From assembly GCA_018228685.1 (NCBI GenBank), contig CP073691.1, forward strand, positions 248,001-312,000: a stretch of 64,000 nucleotides of DNA, in the 5' to 3' direction. Made by a program: the position numbers and the translations under genes. Below are positions 1 through 6,472 of the stretch, piece by piece; positions within the stretch are counted from its first letter, which is position 1; every line of letters starts with the position of its first letter. Under the pieces are notes generated by a model that searched no databases, had not been told where the DNA came from, and saw only the letters and a program-made list of their open reading frames with translations. This stretch comes from Clostridiaceae bacterium Marseille-Q4149 (GTDB taxonomy: Bacteria; Bacillota; Clostridia; Oscillospirales; Oscillospiraceae).

Positions 1-1935
1 AAGGCAACGCTTGCGCAAATTGAAGAACGCTATGTGACAATTGGCATCCCCACAACGGAGACAGAGGGTGTGACAACAGAGTACAACGGGCTGACGCTCC
101 ATCATGAAGAAAGTATAATTAGTCAAGATATGTGGGCATATATGGATCAGCTTGCTGCTGATGGAAGGATCATAAAAGGCGCGTACCAACAAAAATATAT
201 CAGTGCATATTGCCCCTCTATTCAGACCGTTACCAGCGGAAATGAAGATGGCACATATGCCCCCAGCCTTGATACGCCATATGGTCGAGCGATTTTGGTA
301 GTTCGTATCACGTCAGTAGATGAGATAAATCTGCCTGAGTTTGCTGAAATTGCGTCCGTATCTGTTACCGCTTCGATTGAAAACGTGATTAAACTTCATC
401 AAGACTATGCTGTTCGCAGCACGCTATACCTTACTATAGGGTGTAACTCTCGGGAAGAATTGGACGCACTTGACATTCAGGTTGGGCGACGCTACTTGGT
501 TTATGGATCGGAATATATAGACCGAGACCTAGAACTGCGCACGACATTAGCAGAATCGCACCGGTGTTCTGTAGAAGATATTGATTTGTCTCGTATATCA
601 TATGACTTGACGGCAGATGAAAAGAAAACCGCTTCACAAGATTTCATACCAGTAGCAAAATACTCTTCTGGTGAAAAAACGTCTATTTTGGGACAGAACA
701 TGGTTGACGCAATAGATTCCTGTGCAATGACTGTTACACACTGGCACGGACTGTACCCAGAAACACAGCCAGACTATGCAATTGACGGTTCTGAAACGGG
801 TGTACTGCTAAACGACCAATACCTTGATGTATACATGACCCCGTTGGAAACTGGTCTGGATGTCTTTCTAAGCTCAAATGCGGGAATTGAATGGCGGAGC
901 GCAGCCCAAGAATTGGATACGCAATATCATACTGTCAGTGTGATTGGTACAGATCTTCTGGAAAGCATGTATTGTTTCCATCAAAAGGACTCTTTCGTAA
1001 CAGAAGGACGGAGTTTTGGGGCGGACGATTACAAAAATGGCTCTAATGTCTGCCTGATTTCTGAAACAACTGCCATTGCAAGCGGACTTGGTACAGGAGA
1101 CTGCATTGATTTGTCGTTCTACTGGGGTCCAAATCCTCTTGCCGATTTATCAGCTCCGGAATGGAAGGTGCAGCCACAGCTTTTTTCCCAAAAGATTGGG
1201 GTTTCAGGTGATACGAAAACGTATCAGATTATAGGAATTTACCGACAGTCGGACTTATGGGATACCGCAGACTATCGCTTCCTTCCGAATACCATCTTTG
1301 TCCCTAACGCTTCTCTGCCAGAAAATTGCTATAGTAGTCGAAATGGCGTTTTCTTTACATACGTCTTGCAGAACGGGAAGGTATCTGCGCTCCAAGATGC
1401 GCTGGAATCACATGGATATCCGGCAAACATTCTGTTTTGCTTTGATAACGGGTACACCGAAATTGCTGAAACCTTGCATGGATTCTATAGCAGTGCGCAG
1501 CAGCTTCTTTTCGCTGCCTGCACAACAGCGGGCGCGGCTCTGTTCGTATTTCTTGCACTGTTTGTAAACCGTCAACGGCGGACGCTTGGACTGATGCTCT
1601 TGCTTGGTTCCGGCAAAAGGACCGCTGTGATGTTTAGCTGGGAGATAGCCGCAATACCTATCATCCTTGCGACAATAACTGGGATCATTGTTGGAATCCT
1701 TACAATGAATGCTACGACGCTAAGCCTGTTTTCCTCCGTTTCAGAAGTGCTTAATACAAGTTTGAGCGGTGCAGCCACGATTGGGTATAACGATATGATA
1801 ACGGAAGTCGTATCAATGCCAATTGCGGTTATTGTGGCAGGTATCCTGCAACTGATTGTTTATATTGTGGCGACTTACCTGCATTTGCAGCGGTTGGCGC
1901 AACGATCCCCGCTTGAGTTAGTGCGGAAAGGCTAA
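1..1935 (+). CDS. ABC transporter permease, FtsX/MacB type (3' part only)
   Basis: The reading frame is already open at base 1 (reads KATLAQIEERYVTIG), so the gene starts upstream of the window; the GTG at 34 is internal. What is visible is a long extracytoplasmic region (about 490 residues) followed by three hydrophobic segments: about 1494-1572, 1633-1710 and 1813-1878. The end, RSPLELVRKG, is the usual terminus of FtsX-like permeases. By family, such proteins form the membrane part of an ABC exporter or a mechanotransmission complex; the substrate is unknown and no ATPase is in view. The gene is more AT-rich than the chromosome to the right and lies inside the region I read as an integrated element. 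A 13-bp hairpin follows it. Confidence 0.8.
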   Translation, partial: KATLAQIEERYVTIGIPTTETEGVTTEYNGLTLHHEESIISQDMWAYMDQLAADGRIIKGAYQQKYISAYCPSIQTVTSGNEDGTYAPSLDTPYGRAILVVRITSVDEINLPEFAEIASVSVTASIENVIKLHQDYAVRSTLYLTIGCNSREELDALDIQVGRRYLVYGSEYIDRDLELRTTLAESHRCSVEDIDLSRISYDLTADEKKTASQDFIPVAKYSSGEKTSILGQNMVDAIDSCAMTVTHWHGLYPETQPDYAIDGSETGVLLNDQYLDVYMTPLETGLDVFLSSNAGIEWRSAAQELDTQYHTVSVIGTDLLESMYCFHQKDSFVTEGRSFGADDYKNGSNVCLISETTAIASGLGTGDCIDLSFYWGPNPLADLSAPEWKVQPQLFSQKIGVSGDTKTYQIIGIYRQSDLWDTADYRFLPNTIFVPNASLPENCYSSRNGVFFTYVLQNGKVSALQDALESHGYPANILFCFDNGYTEIAETLHGFYSSAQQLLFAACTTAGAALFVFLALFVNRQRRTLGLMLLLGSGKRTAVMFSWEIAAIPIILATITGIIVGILTMNATTLSLFSSVSEVLNTSLSGAATIGYNDMITEVVSMPIAVIVAGILQLIVYIVATYLHLQRLAQRSPLELVRKG

Positions 1936-1993
1936 GCTTGAGTATTAACAAGAAAAGCAAACTTGATTGGTTATCAATTCCAATACTTCATTT

Positions 1994-2032
1994 AGAGAGC
2001 GCCCTGTCATGATTTTGTGCAGGGCGCTCTCT
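1994..2032 (+). terminator. Hairpin after the ABC permease
   Basis: A perfect 13-bp inverted repeat (AGAGAGCGCCCTG / CAGGGCGCTCTCT) with a 13-nt loop lies 60 bases after the permease stop. There is no good T-run after it, so it may be a weak or factor-assisted terminator. Confidence 0.5.
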
Positions 2033-2052
2033 TATGAGGAAAATACCCTTGA

Positions 2053-3627
2053 CAAATCTCTTCTCAAAAGAAGATTCTGGAACGCTACTGCAAGGATCAT
2101 GGGATCACTGCCTACCGCCATTATGACGAGGACGACGGTTACTCCGGCACGAACTTCAACCGTCCGGGCTTCCAGCGTATGCTTGCAGACATCAAGGCTG
2201 GGCGGATCAAGCGTGTCATCGTAAAGGACATGAGCCGCTTCGGGCGCGATTATCTCCAAGTGGGAATGTATACCGATGTTGTTTTTCCGGAGTTTGGCGT
2301 TCATTTCATTGCCGTCAATGACGGCGTGGACAGCACACGCGGCGAAAGTGAGTTTACCGCGATCCGTAATGTGTTCAACGAAATGTATGCCCGCGATACC
2401 TCTAAAAAGATTCGTGCTACATGGCAGAGCAAAGGCAAGTCCGGCGAGCATTTGACGACCATTCCGCCCTATGGGTATATGAAAAGCCCGGAGGACAAAA
2501 AGAAATGGATCGTCGATGAAGAAGCCGCAGCCGTCGTACAGAAGATATTCTCCCTGTGCGCGTCCGGCAAGGGACCCACGCAGATTGCTAAATGGCTCAA
2601 ACAGCAGCAAATCTTGAATCCAACCGCCTATTGCCATGCGAAAGGTCTGCCGACCAGCAACAAGCCGACAGCTGACCCGTACAAATGGACAAATGAAACG
2701 GTTTCCCGCATTTTGGAGCGCGTAGACTATCTGGGGCATACCGTAAACTTCAAGACCACAAAGAAGTCCTACAAGAGCAAGAAGAAAATCTGGAATGACC
2801 CTGAGAATTGGGTGATCTTCGAGAACACCCAGCCGCCGATCATCGAGGAAAGCGTGTTCCTGATTGTTCAGAACATTCGCAAGGCGCGTCGCCGTCCTAC
2901 CAAGATGGGTGAAATGGGTATGTTCTCCGGGCTTCTGTATTGTGCAGAGTGCGGCGGCAAAATGTATCAATGCCGCGCTACCAACTTTGCGGAGAACCAG
3001 AAATACTTCATCTGCTCCACCTACCGCAAGGGCAAGGATCTCTGCACGACCCATTCCATCAAGAATGTCGTGCTGCATGAAATTGTTCTGCGAAATCTGC
3101 GGGAAGCTATCTCCTATGTTTCAGAGCATGAAGCGGAGTTCATTCAGGATGCAGCCGAGAGCGATATGCGGGACAGGGATGCAGAGTTTGTTCGGAAGCG
3201 TGAAACACTGGCAAAGGCAGACACGCGGATTGCCGAGCTTGACCGTATTATCTCCCGACTGTATGAGGACAACGTGATCGGCAAGCTGTCAGACGAACGG
3301 TTTATCAAAATGTCCCATGATTATGAGTTGGAACAAAGCAACCTGAAATCAATGGCAGAAGTCTTGCGCAAGGATCTGAAGCAGCAGGAGCAGCAGAAAA
3401 CCAATGTCAAGGCGTTTATCGCTGCCGTGAAGAAGTACACGGATTTGCAGGAGCTTGACGCGGCTGTTCTCCGTGCTTTCATTGACAGGATTGAAGTTTC
3501 CCATGTTGACAAGAAATCCAGAACGCGGGAAATCACCATCGTCTATAACTTCATCGGTGCATTTGACTTCACACGGGCAATCGAAAATGCCCGCAACACA
3601 AGTAAAAAAGAGCAAAGAACGGCATAG
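2053..3627 (+). pseudogene. Large serine recombinase (transposon type), 5'-truncated
   Basis: The open frame begins right after a TGA at 2050-2052 and reads QISSQKKILERYCKDHG. It enters the resolvase domain about 30 residues downstream of where the family has its catalytic Ser (in YCRLS-like motifs). The rest is well preserved: end of the resolvase domain (DDGYSGTNFNRPGF, then KDMSRFGRDYL), the recombinase domain, a zinc ribbon (CAECGGKMYQC ... FICSTYR ... C), a coiled coil and a DUF4368-like C-terminus. The first ATG (2179) would remove still more of the catalytic domain. No missing N-terminus is found upstream in another frame, so this looks like a deletion remnant of a Tn4451/ICE-type recombinase rather than a frameshift. 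It cannot be catalytically active as it stands. Confidence 0.8.
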
Positions 3628-3801
3628 CCGTTAAGCTACACCGTTCCTTGCTTCAATGTTTTCCTAAGTCACCGCCGCATTGGCAGGTGGTTTTGTTTAT
3701 GCCGGCATGGCACTCCGGATAAAGCGTTTTCCCGATTTCCGGGCATAGGTCGAATGGTATGCTCTTGCGAAGGCGCACAGCTTCGCGGTCATACTTGGAA
3801 T
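3628..3801. other. Spacer between recombinase remnants, no gene seen
   Basis: I see no supported gene, hairpin terminator or promoter here. The stretch joins the end of the serine recombinase to the tyrosine integrase remnant and is probably decayed element DNA. Confidence 0.4.
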
Positions 3802-4189
3802 ATGTATTTCCTCAATGAAGTTGAAGATAACTTTTATCTTCTTGGTATTCCTATGTTTGCTGAAAATAGAGACGATTCACAACAATCCAATGACGAACTT
3901 TTAAAGCTATTTTTATCGGCTAAGCAAGTAGAAGGCTGCTCAGAAAGATCATTGAAATATTACAGAACTGCTCTATGCTAAGATGATTGTAAAAATAGAT
4001 AAATCTGTAAGACAAGTTGAAACTAATGATATCAGAGCGTACATTGCGGATTACGAAAATGAAAGTAATGCCGGAAAAGTGACACTTGATAATATCAGAA
4101 GAAACATTTCAAGCTTTTTTGCATGGCTTGAGGATGAGAATTATATTGTGAAAAGTCCTGCAAGAAGAATCCATAAGATAAGAGTCAGT
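3802..4189 (+). pseudogene. Tyrosine integrase, N-terminal part, frameshifted and truncated
   Basis: Two overlapping frames give one continuous match to the N-terminal core-binding (SAM-like) half of clostridial XerC/D-type integrases. 3802-3981 covers the part ending SERSLKYYRTALC; the frame then shifts by one base near 3980 and continues as IDKSVRQVETNDIRAY ... NIRRNISSFFAWLEDENYI ... SPARRIHKIR. After about 4189 the similarity stops. The whole catalytic half (R...HxxR...Y) is gone. It lies about 250 bp inside the tRNA-Thr attachment site, where the integrase of a tRNA-targeting element is normally found. AT-rich compared with the chromosome on the right. Confidence 0.75.
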
Positions 4190-4283
4190 ATCCAGACGAA
4201 CAGCCTGCATGGCGGCATGGCCTTCAGCATTGCAAGCTCACAGGATAGCTTTCCCGTTATGGGTTTTTGCGTTTACCCTCGGT

Positions 4284-4305
4284 TTTCCAACAATCTTTCC
4301 AACAA
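4284..4305. repeat. Direct repeat, possible integrase arm sites
   Basis: TTTCCAACAA occurs twice with a 12-base period (4284-4293 and 4296-4305). Repeats of this size next to the core site are typical of arm-type binding sites of tyrosine recombinases; that role is inferred from position only. Confidence 0.4.
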
Positions 4306-4366
4306 ATGCCCTAAATCCACGCAAAACACCCCGGTATGTAATAAAACGCACTAAAACAAGGAGAAT

Positions 4367-4397
4367 CTCCAATCCCTTGTAACACAAGAGATTGGAG
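4367..4397. repeat. Imperfect inverted repeat near att site
   Basis: CTCCAATC-C-CTTGT pairs with ACAAG-A-GATTGGAG across a 3-nt loop: 13 pairs with one mismatch. It lies 45 bp from the tRNA half. It could be a transcript hairpin or a protein-binding site of the element. Confidence 0.45.
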
Positions 4398-4442
4398 GGG
4401 GTTATTCGGTATGAATGGGCACGCCGCAAAAGCGTCCACGGC

Positions 4443-4490
4443 TTTTTGGTAAGGATGAGGTCGGCGGTTCGAATCCGCCCAGCAGCTCCA
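4443..4490 (+). other. 3' half of tRNA-Thr(GGU): attachment-site remnant
   Basis: The sequence matches a tRNA from the anticodon loop to the CCA end: loop with GGT anticodon, 3' anticodon-stem strand GGATG, a complete T arm (GGCGG-TTCGAAT-CCGCC), acceptor strand CAGCAGC, discriminator T and CCA. A U discriminator with this acceptor fits Firmicutes tRNA-Thr. Upstream there is no partner anticodon strand (CATCC), no D arm and no GCTGCTG acceptor strand, so it is not an intact tRNA. The simplest reading is the distal att copy left by an element that integrated into tRNA-Thr(GGU); the element lies to the left. Confidence 0.8.
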
Positions 4491-4493
4491 GTG

Positions 4494-4526
4494 AAAAGCC
4501 TTGATTTTCAAGGCTTTTTTCTTTTT
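4494..4526 (+). terminator. Terminator of the former tRNA-Thr gene
   Basis: AAAGCCTTG/CAAGGCTTT hairpin followed directly by a T-rich tract, starting 4 bases after the CCA. It is the natural terminator of the tRNA and remained on the chromosomal side when the element inserted. Confidence 0.75.
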
Positions 4527-4609
4527 CCCCGAAATCCAAATCCCGCTCCAAAAAGCCATTTAGTACTATTTGGCTGCTGGGGCGGGTTTTTTGCGCTCAT
4601 GCCTCTTTT

Positions 4610-4738
4610 AGTGGTCGAGGTTTGCGCATGGCCGAGTCTGCTTGAGGCGGTTTTCACGTCCTGACGGGAGACAATCATCAGCGTTGCTGACGTGTGACGG
4701 AGTGTGCGAAAGCATACGCGCTCCAGTCCGCATTCCCG
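4610..4738 (-). pseudogene. Tyrosine integrase C-terminal fragment
   Basis: The minus strand encodes an isolated piece of a phage-type integrase catalytic domain: FRTLRHTSATLMI, then QDVKTASSRLGHAQTSTT. It contains the HxLRH-type motif (with R in place of the first H) and the LGHA motif, but no upstream catalytic Arg and no active-site Tyr. It stands alone and opposes the integrase remnant on the other side of the tRNA half, so it probably came from a different element that used the same site. Confidence 0.7.
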
Positions 4739-4772
4739 TGTATACTTTTCCGTTCTGTATTGCAAAAGCTGC

Positions 4773-4820
4773 GGCAGACTGCAAGCCTTTTGTTCAAAAA
4801 GGGCTTTGCCCTTTTTGAAC
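4773..4820. repeat. Modular intergenic repeat, terminal hairpin module
   Basis: GCAGACTGCAAGCC followed by a perfect 13-bp hairpin (GTTCAAAAAGGGC / GCCCTTTTTGAAC, loop TTT). The same 5' tag plus a hairpin with a different stem recurs near 6.3, 19.1, 32.2, 37.8 and 49.6 kb. Here it sits directly after the spoVAF stop and may end its transcript. Confidence 0.7.
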
Positions 4821-4822
4821 AC

Positions 4823-6244
4823 TTATGTGTTGTCCCGGCTGATGGGGCGGCGGTGCAGCAGGGAGCGCAGGTCCCGGCCGTTGAAGGGGATCAGGGGATA
4901 GAGATACCCCTTTCCCACCAGGGGACGGGTGGAGGCGATCAGGGCTACCACGCCGATGATGCCGCCGATGAAGCCCCACCAGTCAAAAAAGTAAATCAGG
5001 ATCAGCAGGGCCATGCGGCACAGCTTCACGGCGTAGCCCATTTCATAGCTGTGCTGGGCATAGTTGGCGATGGCCACAAAGGCCATATACACCAGCACCT
5101 CCGGCACCAGCCACCGGGCCTGCACCGCGAAATCTCCCAATATCAGCGCCCCCAGCATACTGAAGGAGTTGCTGAGCGCATCCGGCGTGTTCAGCGACGC
5201 CAGCTTCAGCACGTCGATGATCAGCTCCACCAGCAGCAGCTGCAAAATCAGGGGCACATAGTATTCATCCTCGATCAGCAGAAAGTGCAGGCTCTCGTGA
5301 AGCCCTGCCGGGTCCTTTACCAGCAGATACCACAAGGGCGTCACAAACAGCGTCAGAAGCAGGACGATCATCCGCACGATCTGCAAATACGACCCCACCA
5401 GCGGGGGAAAGTAATAGTCGTTGATCTCCTCGGCGAACCGGAAAATGGTGCAGGGAAACAGCATCACCGACGGGGTGTTGTCGATCATCAGCACCACGTC
5501 CCCCTCCATCACCGAGGCCGTGGCCACGTCGGGCCGCTCGGTATACCGGGTCTTGGGGAAGGGGTTCCACCACTGGGCCGGGGCGATGGCCTCGGCGATG
5601 CTCTCCTGGCTCATGGAGATGGAATTGATCTGCATACGCAGGAGCTTCTCCCGCAGCTGACGCAGAAGCTCCGGGTCGGCCTTGTCCTCCAGATAGCACA
5701 GGGCCACGTTGGCGTGGGACCGGCCTCCCACCTCCAGCCCCTCTAAGGTCAGCCGGGGGTCCCGGATGCGGCGGCGCAGCAGGGCGGCGTTTTTCATGAT
5801 GCTCTCCACGAAGCCGTCGTGACTGCCCCGCAGGACCTTGCTGGTGTCCGGCTCCTCGATGCCCCGCAGGGGAAACTGCTTGGCGTCCATCAGCACGCCG
5901 CCGGGCAGGCCGTCGATGACCAGCAGGGTCTTTCCCGCCAGCACCGCCGTGACGGCCTTGGCCATATCCTGCTCCGCCGCCGCGTCCGACACGGTGACAT
6001 ACCGGGCCGCAAAGGCCTCCGCCGTGTTCACCCCGGCCAGGTCCCGGATGGCCAGCCACCCGGCCACGGCCCGCTCCAGCACCGCGTCGTCGGCGTAGCC
6101 GTTGACCACCCAGAGCCGGGCCCGGCGGCCCCCGATGGTCAGGCTCCGGCCCACCATGTCAAAGCTCCGGCCCACCCCCAGCCGCCGGTCCAGCTCCTCC
6201 GTCCGGCGGAGGAACGCATCCTGCACGATCTTCACCTGCTGCAC
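4823..6244 (-). CDS. spoVAF: SpoVAF-like spore germination protein (GerA family)
   Basis: A GerA-family protein of about 473 residues. The soluble N-half has the SpoVAF-type SFDMVGRSLTIGGRRARLW segment, LVIDGLPGGVLMDAKQFPLRG, VLRGSHDGFVESI, RRRIRDPRLT, YTERPD and LMIDNTPSVMLFP. The C-half has about five membrane segments and ends with the PLIPF motif. By family it acts in the inner spore membrane with SpoVA proteins in dipicolinate release or germinant response. The other spoVA genes are not in view. Start: I place it at GTG 6244 (or 6235), because further upstream the frame runs through an intergenic repeat (6285-6368) and would need a TTG inside a hairpin. No strong ribosome site is visible, so the true start is uncertain. 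Confidence 0.85.
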   Translation of the reverse strand: MQQVKIVQDAFLRRTEELDRRLGVGRSFDMVGRSLTIGGRRARLWVVNGYADDAVLERAVAGWLAIRDLAGVNTAEAFAARYVTVSDAAAEQDMAKAVTAVLAGKTLLVIDGLPGGVLMDAKQFPLRGIEEPDTSKVLRGSHDGFVESIMKNAALLRRRIRDPRLTLEGLEVGGRSHANVALCYLEDKADPELLRQLREKLLRMQINSISMSQESIAEAIAPAQWWNPFPKTRYTERPDVATASVMEGDVVLMIDNTPSVMLFPCTIFRFAEEINDYYFPPLVGSYLQIVRMIVLLLTLFVTPLWYLLVKDPAGLHESLHFLLIEDEYYVPLILQLLLVELIIDVLKLASLNTPDALSNSFSMLGALILGDFAVQARWLVPEVLVYMAFVAIANYAQHSYEMGYAVKLCRMALLILIYFFDWWGFIGGIIGVVALIASTRPLVGKGYLYPLIPFNGRDLRSLLHRRPISRDNT

Positions 6245-6284
6245 CCCCAGAATACGGAAAAATGGCTTGCCCAAAAGGCCTTGA

Positions 6285-6368
6285 CTCTCCCTTTGGGAGA
6301 GCTGTCGGCGCAGCCGACTGAGAGGGCCTGCAAGCCTTTTATTCCAAAAGGGCAAAGCCCTTTTTTGG
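6285..6368. repeat. Modular intergenic repeat (CTCTCC module plus tag-hairpin module)
   Basis: First hairpin CTCTCCC/GGGAGAG (6285-6301), second GTCGGC/GCCGAC (6304-6318), then CCTGCAAGCC and a third CCAAAAGGGC/GCCC-TTTTTTGG hairpin (6344-6368). The first two recur at 18667-18700 with changed but still paired stems; the third is the module seen at 4773 and elsewhere. It abuts the 5' end of spoVAF. Confidence 0.7.
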
Positions 6369-6374
6369 CAGGTA

Positions 6375-6404
6375 TATTATCCCGCATTTTTGCGGGATTT
6401 ATTC
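6375..6404 (-). promoter_or_regulatory. Possible sigma-G/F-type promoter for spoVAF
   Basis: On the minus strand GAATA, 18 bases, then GATAATA resembles a forespore (sigma G) promoter, which would fit a germination gene. The -10 is not a perfect match. The transcript would carry the repeat 6285-6368 in its leader. Confidence 0.3.
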
Positions 6405-6433
6405 TTGCGATAGGGGCCGCCGCGTGGCATAAT
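6405..6433 (+). promoter_or_regulatory. Sigma-A-type promoter of the 6.5-13.5 kb operon
   Basis: TTGCGA, 17 bases, CATAAT, about 40 bases before the ATG at 6473. It is preceded by a small hairpin (6379-6398, ATCCCGCA/TGCGGGAT). Divergent from spoVAF. Confidence 0.55.
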
Positions 6434-6472
6434 AGGAACAAATCCAATTATTCCCGCAAAGGGGGCCTTGCT

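Larger units (their letters stand above)
4190..4442. other. End of the integrated element, non-coding
   Basis: No gene is supported. The stretch between the integrase breakpoint and the tRNA half contains a 10-bp direct repeat (4284-4305) and a long imperfect inverted repeat (4367-4397), both placed where recombinase arm or accessory sites would be expected next to an attachment site. Confidence 0.45.

Noticed and set aside
4415..4490. Intact tRNA-Thr gene
   Set aside because: The acceptor 5' strand, D arm and 5' anticodon strand are absent; only the 3' half matches.
5819..6472. Upstream extension of the giant fusion protein
   Set aside because: It runs antisense through spoVAF and across repeat and promoter sequence; ATG 6473 has a ribosome site and promoter at the right distance.
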